From assembly GCA_017428155.1 (NCBI GenBank), contig JAFRRJ010000017.1, forward strand, positions 147,592 through 211,591: a stretch of DNA of 64,000 nt. Reading direction: 5' to 3'. Positions within the stretch are counted from its first letter, which is position 1, and every line of letters begins with the position of its first letter. The DNA comes from Clostridiales bacterium. Lineage in GTDB: Bacteria; Bacillota; Clostridia; Saccharofermentanales; Saccharofermentanaceae. The position numbers were made by a program, and so were the translations under genes. Under the pieces are notes generated by a model. It was given only the letters and a program-made list of their open reading frames with translations. It had not been told where the DNA came from and searched no databases. Below, in pieces: positions 43,898-52,674 of the stretch.

Positions 43898-43979
43898 TGG
43901 GGCTGGTGGGACTTGAACCCACACGATTTATGGTCGGCAGATTTTGAGTCTGCTGCGTCTGCCATTCCGCCACAACCCC
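43898..43979 (-). tRNA. tRNA-Leu (anticodon CAA)
   Basis: 82 nt. Acceptor GGGGTTG pairs with CAGCCCC (one U-G), discriminator A. D-arm TGGCGGAATGGCAGACGC, anticodon stem GCAGA/TCTGC with loop CTCAAAA (anticodon CAA, reading UUG), a short variable arm, and T-arm GTGGGTTCAAGTCCCAC. CCA is not encoded: ACC follows the acceptor/discriminator. Its promoter is a perfect consensus. Confidence 0.95.
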
Positions 43980-43992
43980 GTGTGCGCTAGTA

Positions 43993-44021
43993 ATTATATT
44001 AAAGCGCATTTTCTTTGTCAA
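43993..44021 (-). promoter_or_regulatory. Consensus promoter of tRNA-Leu
   Basis: On the minus strand TTGACA (44016-44021), exactly 17 nt, TATAAT (43993-43998): perfect in both boxes. The -35 box covers the last bases of the gene at 44018. Predicted start is about 7 nt before the tRNA. Confidence 0.9.
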
Positions 44022-44440
44022 TTTTCGGGTTCTTCGGAAATATCTTCTTCAGCAACGGGCTCTTCTTCAGGTGCCTGTGCAGCTTTCATTTCCTTCCATG
44101 CCTTCTGGAACTTGAACGTGTAAATGATAGCGTAGACTGCGATGATAAGTACAATTATGCTCCCCTTATCGAATTCACCGTTCACCGCCCACAGAGCATA
44201 GACATTGAAAAGTCCGATAACTGCAAGAATGATCGCAACAACCCTGCTCTGGAGAAAGTATATGAGAAGGCCGATAACGACCATCAAAAAGACATCTATG
44301 AGGGAGAACAGGTTATGCTCCCTGATAACATTTGCAACAAGTGTGAAAATCCCAAGTGTAAGGCAGCACGCTGCACTGCCGATAATGTTCATGCGCAGTC
44401 CGCGCGCTTTTTCGGAATTGAAAAACTGCCATCTGGTCAT
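44018..44440 (-). CDS. Small membrane protein of unknown function
   Basis: A 140-residue protein with four hydrophobic segments (about residues 17-38, 44-62, 66-84 and 92-110) and an acidic tail (EEEPVAEEDISEEPEN). No catalytic motif. It follows the hydrolase at 44465 by 24 nt, so the two are likely co-transcribed. Its final codons carry the tRNA-Leu -35 box. Confidence 0.7.
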   Translation of the reverse strand: MTRWQFFNSEKARGLRMNIIGSAACCLTLGIFTLVANVIREHNLFSLIDVFLMVVIGLLIYFLQSRVVAIILAVIGLFNVYALWAVNGEFDKGSIIVLIIAVYAIIYTFKFQKAWKEMKAAQAPEEEPVAEEDISEEPEN

Positions 44441-44464
44441 CGTCTTTGCCTCCTTCCGGATAAA

Positions 44465-45451
44465 TCAAGCTGCTTCAAGTTCTATATCGATCTCGTAATC
44501 TTCAATAACTCCGGCATTTATGAGGAACTGTCCTATGTGATTACGGTACGCTTCCTCACCTGCAATCTGCCTTGATTCGGCGTGTTCTGCCCCGGGTACA
44601 ACCCAAAACTCCGTGTAGCAATATTCCTGAGCTACATCATACATATCTTCACTGTTCTCAATATCAATCCATTCGTCGTCAGCACCATGTACAAAGAGGA
44701 TCGGCACATTCCTGCCTCTGATCGCGTCAATCGCACTTACTTCGGATGTATCTATATTATAAAATATTTTGAAGCCTATATCAGCACAGAAACCTAACGG
44801 ATACAGATACATGTCGTTATACATGTCATGAAGCATAAACTTAAGGCTCTCAAAACCGCAGTCAGCGACAACAAAATCGACCTTATCCGTGTATTTCAGC
44901 GCATTCAAAGCAGTTGATGTTCCCATGGATTCGCCCTGAAGACCAAGTATCTCTACGTCTTCATATCTCGAAAATGTATCTTCAATGATGTAATTGAGGT
45001 CAATAGACTCATATCCGCCCATGGAGCAGACCGCCTTTGCATTCTTACCGTGAGCCCTGAGATCATAGATAATACACGTAAAGCCAAGTTCAATATAAGG
45101 ATCACAGTATTTTGCGTCACCGATCATGTTGGACTTATAGCCGTGGCTGATAATTACATATCTGCCGGTGCCTACTGACTTGAAATCAGACACACAGGTA
45201 CAGTGAAGGTCGTAGTCTTCGTAGCCTTTAACTATATAGTCAGTCTTAACATATGAATCAAAATTACCGTAAATGCCTCTGGTCTCTAAATCTTCCTTTT
45301 CCTTATCATAAGTCGGGCCCTTGGGATGGGTTATAGACGCGGAAGTGCCAATTGCTGCGCCAAAGAGATTTAGAACGAGAAAAAGAGCCACACAGACAAT
45401 GACTGTCTTGATAACTTTCTTTTTATCGACCTTTTTAGCGGAATCAGACAT
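44465..45451 (-). CDS. Membrane-anchored alpha/beta hydrolase
   Basis: A 328-residue protein with an N-terminal basic stretch, a transmembrane segment (about 12-34) and an alpha/beta hydrolase domain. Triad: Ser in GLQGESMGTS near residue 178, Asp in FVHGADDEWI near 258, His in PGAEHAESR near 293. Closely resembles the protein at 41409-42329 (shared CIIYDLRAHG, VDFVVADCGFES and similar blocks). Start ATG 45451 with GGGG eight nt upstream; GTG at 45463 overlaps that site. Confidence 0.85.
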   Translation of the reverse strand: MSDSAKKVDKKKVIKTVIVCVALFLVLNLFGAAIGTSASITHPKGPTYDKEKEDLETRGIYGNFDSYVKTDYIVKGYEDYDLHCTCVSDFKSVGTGRYVIISHGYKSNMIGDAKYCDPYIELGFTCIIYDLRAHGKNAKAVCSMGGYESIDLNYIIEDTFSRYEDVEILGLQGESMGTSTALNALKYTDKVDFVVADCGFESLKFMLHDMYNDMYLYPLGFCADIGFKIFYNIDTSEVSAIDAIRGRNVPILFVHGADDEWIDIENSEDMYDVAQEYCYTEFWVVPGAEHAESRQIAGEEAYRNHIGQFLINAGVIEDYEIDIELEAA

Positions 45452-45608
45452 AAAATACCCCACAAATATATATGTGTCATTATAACAAAAATCAAGTGAA
45501 AATCATTCTAGCCCCAAGACCTTGAAAATTTACAGCAAGGGCGCGGAATCCTATAAAATGTCCCCCAAAAATCCAAAATATCTGAATACAAATCCTGACC
45601 CTAAGGGG

Positions 45609-45614
45609 TATAAT
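45609..45614 (+). promoter_or_regulatory. -10 box of the pckA promoter
   Basis: TATAAT 36 nt before the pckA ATG. No good -35 box at normal distance, which suggests an activator or an unrecognised -35. Confidence 0.5.
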
Positions 45615-45650
45615 TACTGTGTTAAATTTTTAGAAAAGAGGTTACCGATT

Positions 45651-47264
45651 ATGGCAAACATTGATTTGACAAAGTACGGCATCACCGGTACAACTGAGAT
45701 CGTCTACAACCCTTCTTATGAGCTTCTCTTTGAGGAAGAGACAAAGGAAGGTCTCACAGGTTATGAGGTTGGTCAGGTTACCGAGCTTGATACCGTTAAC
45801 GTTATGACAGGTATCTTTACAGGCCGTTCCCCTAAAGATAAGTACATCGTTATGGATGAGAACTCCAAGGACACTGTTTGGTGGACAACAGACGAGTACA
45901 AGAACGACAACCACCCTATGACAGAAGAGACATGGGCAGTTGTTAAGGATATCGCTCAGAAAGAGCTCTCCAACAAGAGACTTTTCGTAGTTGACGCTTT
46001 CTGCGGTGCAAACAAGGATACAAGAATGGCTATCCGTTTCATCGTTGAGGTTGCTTGGCAGGCTCACTTCGTAAAGAACATGTTCATCGTTCCTTCTGAC
46101 GAGGAACTCGCTTCTTTCGAACCTGACTTCGTTATCTACAACGCTTCCAAGGCTAAGATCGAGAACTTCGCAGAGCTCGGACTCAACTCTGAGACTTGCG
46201 CTGCTTTCAACATCACATCCCGTGAGCAGGTTATCATCAACACATGGTACGGCGGTGAGATGAAGAAGGGTATGTTCTCCATGATGAACTACTACCTCCC
46301 TCTTAAGGGCATCGCTTCAATGCACTGCTCTGCTAACACAGACATGGAAGGTAAGCACACAGCAATCTTCTTCGGTCTTTCCGGTACTGGTAAGACAACA
46401 CTTTCCACAGATCCTAAGAGACTCCTCATCGGTGACGACGAGCACGGCTGGGACGACAACGGAGTCTTCAATTTCGAGGGCGGCTGCTATGCTAAGGTTA
46501 TCAACCTCTCCAAAGAGAACGAGCCTGACATCTACAACGCAATCAAGAGAAATGCTCTTCTTGAGAACGTTACAGTAGACGCTGAAGGCAAGATCGACTT
46601 CGCTGACAAGACAGTTACAGAGAACACACGTGTTTCCTATCCTATCGACCACATCGAGAAGATCGCTAAGAACGTTAACAAGATCTCTGCAGGTCCTGCA
46701 GCTGAGAACGTAATCTTCCTTTCTGCTGACGCTTTCGGCGTACTCCCTCCTGTTTCCATCCTCACACCTGAGCAGACAAAGTACTACTTCCTCTCAGGCT
46801 TCACAGCTAAGCTTGCTGGTACAGAGCGTGGAATCACAGAGCCTACACCTACATTCTCCGCTTGCTTCGGTCAGGCATTCCTTGAGCTCCACCCTACAAA
46901 GTATGCTGAAGAGCTCGTAAAGAAGATGGAGAAGTCCGGCGCTAAGGCTTACCTCGTTAACACAGGTTGGAACGGCACAGGCAAGAGAATTTCCATCCCT
47001 GATACACGTGGTATCATCGACGCTATCCTTGATGGTTCTATCAAGAATGCTCCTACAAAGAAGATCCCTTACTTCGATTTCGAAGTACCTACAGAGCTTC
47101 CCGGCGTATCCACAGAGATCCTAGATCCTCGTGATACATATGCTGATGCAGCTGAGTGGGACAAGAAGGCTCAGGATCTCGCTGGCAGATTCATCAAGAA
47201 CTTCAAGAAATATGAGACAAACGAAGCCGGTAAGGCTCTCGTTGAGGCTGGTCCTAAGCTCTGA
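45651..47264 (+). CDS. pckA: Phosphoenolpyruvate carboxykinase (ATP)
   Basis: A 537-residue ATP-dependent PEPCK interconverting oxaloacetate plus ATP with PEP, ADP and CO2. In many anaerobes it runs toward oxaloacetate, saving ATP in succinate formation. Motifs: kinase-1a loop [14 protein letters not shown] near residues 242-255, [21 protein letters not shown] with kinase-2 metal site, and [11 protein letters not shown] near 440. Start ATG 45651 with AGAGG. Codon use is strongly biased (ATC, AAG, GAG, CTC/CTT, frequent GCT/GGT) compared with its neighbours, pointing to very high expression. Confidence 0.97.
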   Translation: MANIDLTKYGITGTTEIVYNPSYELLFEEETKEGLTGYEVGQVTELDTVNVMTGIFTGRSPKDKYIVMDENSKDTVWWTTDEYKNDNHPMTEETWAVVKDIAQKELSNKRLFVVDAFCGANKDTRMAIRFIVEVAWQAHFVKNMFIVPSDEELASFEPDFVIYNASKAKIENFAELGLNSETCAAFNITSREQVIINTWYGGEMKKGMFSMMNYYLPLKGIASMHCSANTDMEGKHTAIFFGLSGTGKTTLSTDPKRLLIGDDEHGWDDNGVFNFEGGCYAKVINLSKENEPDIYNAIKRNALLENVTVDAEGKIDFADKTVTENTRVSYPIDHIEKIAKNVNKISAGPAAENVIFLSADAFGVLPPVSILTPEQTKYYFLSGFTAKLAGTERGITEPTPTFSACFGQAFLELHPTKYAEELVKKMEKSGAKAYLVNTGWNGTGKRISIPDTRGIIDAILDGSIKNAPTKKIPYFDFEVPTELPGVSTEILDPRDTYADAAEWDKKAQDLAGRFIKNFKKYETNEAGKALVEAGPKL

Positions 47265-47296
47265 TTCTTCAGAAGATAATTTCTTAAAAACTCATG

Positions 47297-47325
47297 CTCC
47301 CGGAGGAAACTCCGGGAGTTTTTTT
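47297..47325 (+). terminator. pckA terminator
   Basis: CTCCCGGAG (47297-47305), loop GAAA, CTCCGGGAG (47310-47318), then seven T. A perfect 9-bp GC-rich stem with tetraloop. Confidence 0.97.
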
Positions 47326-47363
47326 ACGAATGTATAAATTTTTTGCGAATTGTGCCTAAAAAC

Positions 47364-47380
47364 TATACCGCAGTGGTATA
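47364..47380 (+). promoter_or_regulatory. Candidate TetR operator overlapping its promoter
   Basis: TATACC-gcagt-GGTATA, a perfect 6-bp inverted repeat with 5-nt centre, 35 nt before the TetR ATG. It runs into an extended -10-like TGGTATATT (47374-47382). Autorepression is inferred from position. Confidence 0.6.
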
Positions 47381-47415
47381 TTTATCATATAAATCCAGTA
47401 TCACAAGGACTTATC

Positions 47416-47991
47416 ATGAAAAAACAATTAGACATCCGTGTTATCAGGACACAAAACGCGCTTCTCGAATCATTGGAAGAACTGATCAAAGTTAAGAAGC
47501 TCTCTCAGATAACTATCACAGAGCTTTGTACGAATGCTTCCATAAACCGCAATACATTCTACTATCACTATAACAACATAAACGAACTGCTTAACGAGAA
47601 CAAGCAGATCATGATAAATGAGATGACTGCGATTCTTGAGGATAACAAGAGACATGACAAGACGGGGCTTATTAATATCTGCAGGTGCATCAAGAAGCAT
47701 CCTCATTTTCTGAACATTCTCATATCCCCTAACTGCGATATGGATTTCTTCAATGATTTCTTCAACATCGCATCCAGAAAGACAGAAGTCTTTATTGTGA
47801 AGAATGAGAAAATCACAACTGCCAGAGAAAGATATCTTGCTGCCTACTGCACTGCAGCTGCCAATGCAGTTATCCGTGCATGGATCCTCAACGGATTGAA
47901 GGAATCGCCTGAAGAGATCTCTGACATCATTTGGGAATGCTCCAAGAACGGCGTATTCAAGATCATGTTCCCCGGTGATAAATTCAACTGA
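47416..47991 (+). CDS. TetR family transcriptional regulator
   Basis: A 191-residue regulator. N-terminal HTH: TQNALLESLEELIKVKKLSQ then ITITELCTNASINRNTFYYHYNNINELL, the typical recognition helix ending in FYYHY. The C-terminal ligand domain resembles TetR_C types in stand-alone regulators (YLAAYCTAAANAVIRAWILNG). Start ATG 47416 follows AAGGA. No effector or efflux gene is adjacent in the same direction, so its target, beyond itself, is unknown. Confidence 0.88.
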   Translation: MKKQLDIRVIRTQNALLESLEELIKVKKLSQITITELCTNASINRNTFYYHYNNINELLNENKQIMINEMTAILEDNKRHDKTGLINICRCIKKHPHFLNILISPNCDMDFFNDFFNIASRKTEVFIVKNEKITTARERYLAAYCTAAANAVIRAWILNGLKESPEEISDIIWECSKNGVFKIMFPGDKFN

Positions 47992-48007
47992 CTTAACTTT
48001 GCAAGTT

Positions 48008-48057
48008 AAAAAAATATAATGGCTGTTCGAAAACTATTTCGGGCAGCCATTATTCTA
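48008..48057. terminator. Bidirectional terminator between TetR and lipoprotein genes
   Basis: ATAATGGCTG (48016-48025) and CAGCCATTAT (48044-48053) form a 10-bp perfect stem extended by seven more pairs (two G-U) to a 4-nt loop. Seven A at 48008-48014 give a U-tract for the minus strand; TTCTATTT follows on the plus strand. Confidence 0.88.
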
Positions 48058-48102
48058 TTTGATTAACATTTAACTTGTCAGACTACTCCCTAAATAATTA
48101 AA

Positions 48103-48852
48103 TTAATAAATCAAACTATAATCTTCGAAATCAAACGTAAAGCTGCTGTAGCCCGGAACATAGTAAACATTAATATTGCAGCTGCAACCGTTATCGAGCG
48201 CATAGAATGAATACAAGAAATCCTCATCCTCATCCATATCAGTTTCAGGCGCACCATATCTGTCAACAATCTTATTATAAAAATCCTTGTACACTTGCAG
48301 GCCGGGATTATCATCATCCCGGTATAAGCTGATATTTACCTGAAACACTTTACCCGAATCTTTGTTGGCACTTATATACAAGCTGTCGAAAACTACATCA
48401 TCGACAGTAATGTTTACATCATAAAACCTTGTGTCATAAGAAGAATCATTTGTTTCTCTGACTACAAGAAAAATACCGAAGTATTCATTAATCATAGCCT
48501 CGGCTGTCTTCAGATCATTGCCGACAATGGCAGAACAAAGCGCAAGCCAGGCCTCAACCTCGTTAGCGTAATCATTTTTATCAGGAACGGAAACATTTCC
48601 TGCAGGCGCGACAGTAAGATCAGTTGGTACAGTCGGATCAGTCGGAACAGAAGCAGTCGGAATTGTACCTGTAGGATCAACCGGCGTCATAGTAAAATCA
48701 ATATTTACCCACTCTTGCTTGATGCCATCCGCCTGATTTACACCCTTTCCCTTCCTCGGATCGTTTCCACCGCCGAGAATCGAGCAGCCCGATACAGATA
48801 CCACTATAGCAAGAGTCATTACTGAAGAAATCAATCTAAATGCCTTACCCAT
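48103..48852 (-). CDS. Lipoprotein of unknown function
   Basis: A 249-residue lipoprotein: hydrophobic signal with lipobox VSGC (Cys at about 23), a Pro/Thr linker with a PTDPTVPTDLT segment, and a C-terminal alpha/beta domain of about 150 residues. Right after the Cys it carries GKGVNQADGIKQEWVNID, closely matching the leader of the solute-binding lipoprotein at 4003. Start ATG 48852 with GAGGTGGG; GTG at 48861 lies inside that site. No family recognised. Confidence 0.75.
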   Translation of the reverse strand: MGKAFRLISSVMTLAIVVSVSGCSILGGGNDPRKGKGVNQADGIKQEWVNIDFTMTPVDPTGTIPTASVPTDPTVPTDLTVAPAGNVSVPDKNDYANEVEAWLALCSAIVGNDLKTAEAMINEYFGIFLVVRETNDSSYDTRFYDVNITVDDVVFDSLYISANKDSGKVFQVNISLYRDDDNPGLQVYKDFYNKIVDRYGAPETDMDEDEDFLYSFYALDNGCSCNINVYYVPGYSSFTFDFEDYSLIY

Positions 48853-48883
48853 AATACCCACCTCGAATTCAAATAATATTGTG

Positions 48884-48912
48884 ATTCTAACATTATTCTG
48901 CGCAAATTAGAA
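48884..48912 (-). promoter_or_regulatory. Promoter of the lipoprotein gene
   Basis: Extended -10 TGTTAGAAT (TAGAAT at 48884-48889) and TTCTAA (48907-48912), 17 nt apart, on the minus strand. Confidence 0.6.
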
Positions 48913-48988
48913 TAGAATTGACTGTTACGTACCGAAGCAGCCCGCCCTGAATCTAACGATGCCATAACGACACAACATCGAATAAATA

Positions 48989-49012
48989 GAGGTTGCCATT
49001 TCTGACAACCTC
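48989..49012 (-). terminator. Terminator after the TIM-barrel/ligase fusion gene
   Basis: Ten-base arms (48989-48998 and 49003-49012) pair with one U-G around a GAAA loop on the minus strand; TATTTATT follows. About 40 nt past the stop at 49051. Confidence 0.8.
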
Positions 49013-49050
49013 ATCATACATTTTAAATTGTTATGATCTCGCCGGAGTTT

Positions 49051-51576
49051 TTAAGCTGTAACAATCTTATTGGCTCCTTCAAGACCATGTCTTTCTACTG
49101 CCTCTTCCCTCATCTTGTACTTCAGGATCTTGCCTGCGGCATTCATCGGGAAACCGTCGACAAAATCAACATATCTGGGAACTTTGTGCTTTGCCATGTG
49201 ATCCATGACATACTGCTTGATCTCTTCTTCTGAGGACTCTTCGCCGGGTTTTAATACGACAGCAGCGAGGATCTCTTCACCGTAGTCGGCATCAGGAACA
49301 CCGATTACCTGAACGTCAGAAATCTTGGGATGTGTATAGAGGAAGTCCTCGATCTCCTTGGGGTAGATGTTCTCGCCTCCGCGGATGATCATGTCCTTGA
49401 TACGGCCGGTGATCTTATAATAGCCGTCTTCAGGTCTTCTGAGTGCGAGGTCACCTGAGTGGAGCCAGCCGTCTTCATCGATTGCTGCGGCTGTAGCTTC
49501 CGGCATCTTGTAATAACCCTTCATGATGTTGTAACCGCGTGCGCAGAACTCGCCGGGAACTCCGTCAGGAAGCTCCTCACCGGTCTCGGGATCAACGATC
49601 TTGGTCTCAACGCCGAAGATGGAAGGTCCGACGGTATTAACTCTCTGTTCGATCGTGTCGGATGTCTTGCTCATTGTTGTTGCAGGAGAAGCTTCAGTCT
49701 GGCCATATGTGATAACGATCTCAGGCATGTGCATCTTCTCGATAACCTCTTCCATTGTCTTGATCGGACAGGGTGAACCGGCCATGATGCCCGTTCTCAT
49801 GTGTGAGAAGTCGGTCTTGGGGAAGTTCTCATGGCCGAGCATTGCGATGAACATCGTGGGAACGCCGTGAAAGCATGTGATCTTCTCCTGGTTGATGCAG
49901 TTTAAACCTTTTCGAGGTGAGAAAGCAGTGATAGGCGACATTGTAACTGCGTGAGTAACAGATGCAGTCATTGCAAGCACCATGCCGAAGCAGTGGAACA
50001 TAGGAACTTGGATCATCATACGGTCGAAGGATGACAGATCCATGCAGTCGCCGATAGCCTTACCGTTGTTAACGACGTTATAGTGTGTGAGCATAACGCC
50101 CTTAGGGAAGCCGGTAGTGCCGGATGTGTACTGCATGTTGCAGACATCGTGCTTGTCGATAGTTCTTCTGATCTTCTCAACGTCACTGTACTTGACAGTC
50201 TCAGCGAGAGCGGGAAGCTCCTCCCAGTGGAAGCAACCCGGAACGTGGGATTCACAGGTAATTACGTTCTTTAAGACAGGAAGTCTTGCAGATTCAAGTT
50301 TACCGGGCTCGCTGTCTTTCAATTCAGGGCAGATCTCGTTAATGATCTGAATATAATCTGAATCCTTGAACTTGTCGATCATAACAAGAGTGCATGTATC
50401 AGACTGGCGGAGCAAATATTCGATCTCGTGGATCTTGTATGCTGTATTAACAGTTACGAGTACACATCCGATCTTTGTAGCAGCCCAGAAAGTGAGATAC
50501 CACTGAGGAACATTCGTAGCCCAGATAGCGATGTGGTCGCCCTTCTTGCAGCCCATTGCAAGGAATGCTCTTGCAAGATTGTCTACATCATTCCTGAACT
50601 CGGGATATGTACGTGTATAGTCAAGCTCCGTATATCTGAAAGCATACTGATTCGGGAACAGCTCGCAGATCTTATCCAATACATCCGGGAATGTCAGGTC
50701 GATCAAGGTCTCCTTAGGCCAGGGATAGTAACCTGTGCCTCTGTTATCTGTCTGAAGCTCGGTTTTCTGCTTCGGACGGTATGTCTCCATGTAGCTTGCG
50801 AACTGGGGAACAACGATACCGGCGCTGTCCAGGTTCTTGGACCATCTGTATACCCACTCAAGAGATACATAGCCGATATAGTCGATTGCAGTAAGTGCAT
50901 CAAACATCTCCTTTAAAGGCATGTCGCCTGCACCCATGAGCTTATAAGCAACTTTGCCGTCCTCCATAACGGAGTCCTTAACATGAACGTGCTTAATGTA
51001 TTCGCCGAGATTATTTACGGTCTCAGTAGGAGTCTCACCCATAAAGCGGTAAGGGTGATGCATATCCCACAATGCAGCTACCTTGCGGTTGCCGATCTCG
51101 TCAAGGACCTTCTTAAGTCTCTTGGTATCAGCGTAAACACCGTTAGTCTCAATAAGCAAAGTAACATTATATTCCTCTGCATAAGGAATGAGCTCTCTCA
51201 TGATTGAGATAACGACATTATCGTCGATCTCCTTCTCGGGAGCGGGATTTCTGTCGCCTAATACACGTATAAAGGAAGTACCGAGCTTAGAAGCAAGCTC
51301 GATATAAGCCTTGATCTCGGCAATAGCCTTGTCCTTAGTCTCAAGGTTATTAACGGGCTCGCCTGAGGAAAGGCAAGGAATAGTAAGCTTTAATTCCTTA
51401 AGTTTTGCTACCGTCTTGGGAAGCTGCGCTTCAGTAAAAGGCGGAGCTTTTACTGAGAATATATCATTTCCAAGGCCTCTGATCTCAATTCCGTTGAAAT
51501 TGAAGTCCTTAGCCATCGAGTAGATTTCCTGCCAGGAGAAGTCCGGGCATGCGAGTGTTGAAAAACAAGTTAACAT
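49051..51576 (-). CDS. Fusion of a xylose-isomerase-like TIM barrel and an acyl-CoA synthetase
   Basis: An 841-residue two-part protein. Residues 1 to about 270 form a sugar-phosphate isomerase/AP-endonuclease-2-like TIM barrel (FNFNGIEIRGL, TLLIETNGVYAD, AALWDMHHPYRF, IKHVHVKDSV, YVSLEWVYRW), keeping Glu/Asp/His metal-site residues. From about 290 a full AMP-forming ligase follows: MQYTSGTTGFPKGVML, ITYGQTEASP, LHSGDLALRRPEDGYYKITGRIKDMIIRGGENIYP, and the C-terminal Lys region NAAGKILKYKMR. The ligase half resembles medium/long-chain acyl-CoA synthetases. No frameshift joins them; the linker is continuous. Whether the barrel works on the ligase's substrate is unknown. Confidence 0.9.
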   Translation of the reverse strand: MLTCFSTLACPDFSWQEIYSMAKDFNFNGIEIRGLGNDIFSVKAPPFTEAQLPKTVAKLKELKLTIPCLSSGEPVNNLETKDKAIAEIKAYIELASKLGTSFIRVLGDRNPAPEKEIDDNVVISIMRELIPYAEEYNVTLLIETNGVYADTKRLKKVLDEIGNRKVAALWDMHHPYRFMGETPTETVNNLGEYIKHVHVKDSVMEDGKVAYKLMGAGDMPLKEMFDALTAIDYIGYVSLEWVYRWSKNLDSAGIVVPQFASYMETYRPKQKTELQTDNRGTGYYPWPKETLIDLTFPDVLDKICELFPNQYAFRYTELDYTRTYPEFRNDVDNLARAFLAMGCKKGDHIAIWATNVPQWYLTFWAATKIGCVLVTVNTAYKIHEIEYLLRQSDTCTLVMIDKFKDSDYIQIINEICPELKDSEPGKLESARLPVLKNVITCESHVPGCFHWEELPALAETVKYSDVEKIRRTIDKHDVCNMQYTSGTTGFPKGVMLTHYNVVNNGKAIGDCMDLSSFDRMMIQVPMFHCFGMVLAMTASVTHAVTMSPITAFSPRKGLNCINQEKITCFHGVPTMFIAMLGHENFPKTDFSHMRTGIMAGSPCPIKTMEEVIEKMHMPEIVITYGQTEASPATTMSKTSDTIEQRVNTVGPSIFGVETKIVDPETGEELPDGVPGEFCARGYNIMKGYYKMPEATAAAIDEDGWLHSGDLALRRPEDGYYKITGRIKDMIIRGGENIYPKEIEDFLYTHPKISDVQVIGVPDADYGEEILAAVVLKPGEESSEEEIKQYVMDHMAKHKVPRYVDFVDGFPMNAAGKILKYKMREEAVERHGLEGANKIVTA

Positions 51577-51600
51577 AATAATAACCTCTTTATTTATTAG

Positions 51601-51640
51601 ACAACCTTGTGATTATATAGGTTGTTAGGCGTTTTGTAAA
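51601..51640 (-). promoter_or_regulatory. Promoter of the fusion gene with overlapping inverted repeat
   Basis: On the minus strand TTTACA (51635-51640), 17 nt, TATAAT (51612-51617). ACAACC (51601-51606) and GGTTGT (51620-51625) flank the -10 box as an inverted repeat, a good place for a repressor. Confidence 0.75.
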
Positions 51641-51699
51641 ACTTTTGTATGATTATTGGCTCATACAACAAAGCCGGCGAACATGAATATATAGCTGCG

Positions 51700-52638
51700 T
51701 CAGCAGCCTAGCGCCTGTAGTAGGCAGTTATAGATCGAAGACCCGTCAGCTTTTCCGTGAGCCTTGATAATGGGCTTCCTGATGCCGAGGATGATCGCTC
51801 CGCCGAGCTCGTTATACTTATATATCGAACCGAGATCGTCAAGCTTCTGCTCTATCAAAGCTCTTTCTGATTCATCAAGGGTTGATCTGAGAGCATCAAC
51901 AATGAAGTGTCCGTTTGCTTCAAGACCCTTCAACAATGCATTTCCTGCAAGACCTGAGCAGATATATACGTCTGCCAAGCCCTCGAAAATATGATCCGGC
52001 TCGATATTGCCTACAAAATTAATATCGGAACTTGAGAGAAGATCATAAGCAGCGATCATCTCCGGTGTTCCCTTCCCTTCTTCAGATCCGACGTTGAGCA
52101 TAGCAACTCTGGGGTTTGTGGATCTGCCTGTCGTAAGCATATATTCAGATCCCAGGAGCGCATATTGGTTATAATCTTCAACAGAAGGATTAAGATTGGA
52201 GCCGCAATCGACAAGAAGGAACCTTCCGCCCTTATTATCAGAGGGCAAAAGCGCTCCGAGGACAGGCTTATGAGCATTCTCCTTAAGACCGACCTTAACA
52301 AGGGAACTTACAATTAAAGCTCCCGTGGATCCGATGCTTACAAAAGCACGGGCATCTGTGGAAGCTAATAATTCACAGCCTTTGATGAGCGTAAAAGGTT
52401 CGCCGCTTCTTACGGCAACCATGGGATTTAACTGGTTGTTTAATATATTGGGACAACTGACGATCTCATATCTGCCATCAAATTCAGGATGTTTATTAAG
52501 ACGGGCAGTGAGAACTTCAAAAGGTCCTACGAAGGTAATAAAGAGGTCAGGACGTTCCTGCAACGCTTTATAAGCGCCGCCGATCAAGACGTCAACTGAA
52601 TTGTCCCCTCCAAAGAGGTCTAAGATGATCTTCTCCAT
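51700..52638 (-). CDS. plsX: Phosphate acyltransferase PlsX
   Basis: A 312-residue enzyme making acyl-phosphate from acyl-ACP (or the reverse with FakAB), feeding PlsY in phospholipid synthesis. LDLFGGDN near the start, FVSIGSTGALI near residue 100, and ICSGLAGNALLKGLEA near 225 are the family segments. Somewhat shorter than the usual 330. The usual neighbours plsY or fabH/fapR are absent; instead fakA lies directly upstream. Confidence 0.9.
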   Translation of the reverse strand: MEKIILDLFGGDNSVDVLIGGAYKALQERPDLFITFVGPFEVLTARLNKHPEFDGRYEIVSCPNILNNQLNPMVAVRSGEPFTLIKGCELLASTDARAFVSIGSTGALIVSSLVKVGLKENAHKPVLGALLPSDNKGGRFLLVDCGSNLNPSVEDYNQYALLGSEYMLTTGRSTNPRVAMLNVGSEEGKGTPEMIAAYDLLSSSDINFVGNIEPDHIFEGLADVYICSGLAGNALLKGLEANGHFIVDALRSTLDESERALIEQKLDDLGSIYKYNELGGAIILGIRKPIIKAHGKADGSSIYNCLLQALGC

Positions 52639-52674
52639 CCTTCATCTCTGAACCTTACCTTCCGGTATTACTCG

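Noticed and set aside
43448..43965. Minus-strand open frames giving repeated YGSFYVISGA-type peptides
   Set aside because: They run through the repeat array and into the tRNA gene, lack ribosome sites and stay open only because the repeats keep frame.
44018..44575. 186-codon plus-strand frame
   Set aside because: It is antisense to a membrane protein with good start context and the adjoining hydrolase; it has no family features.
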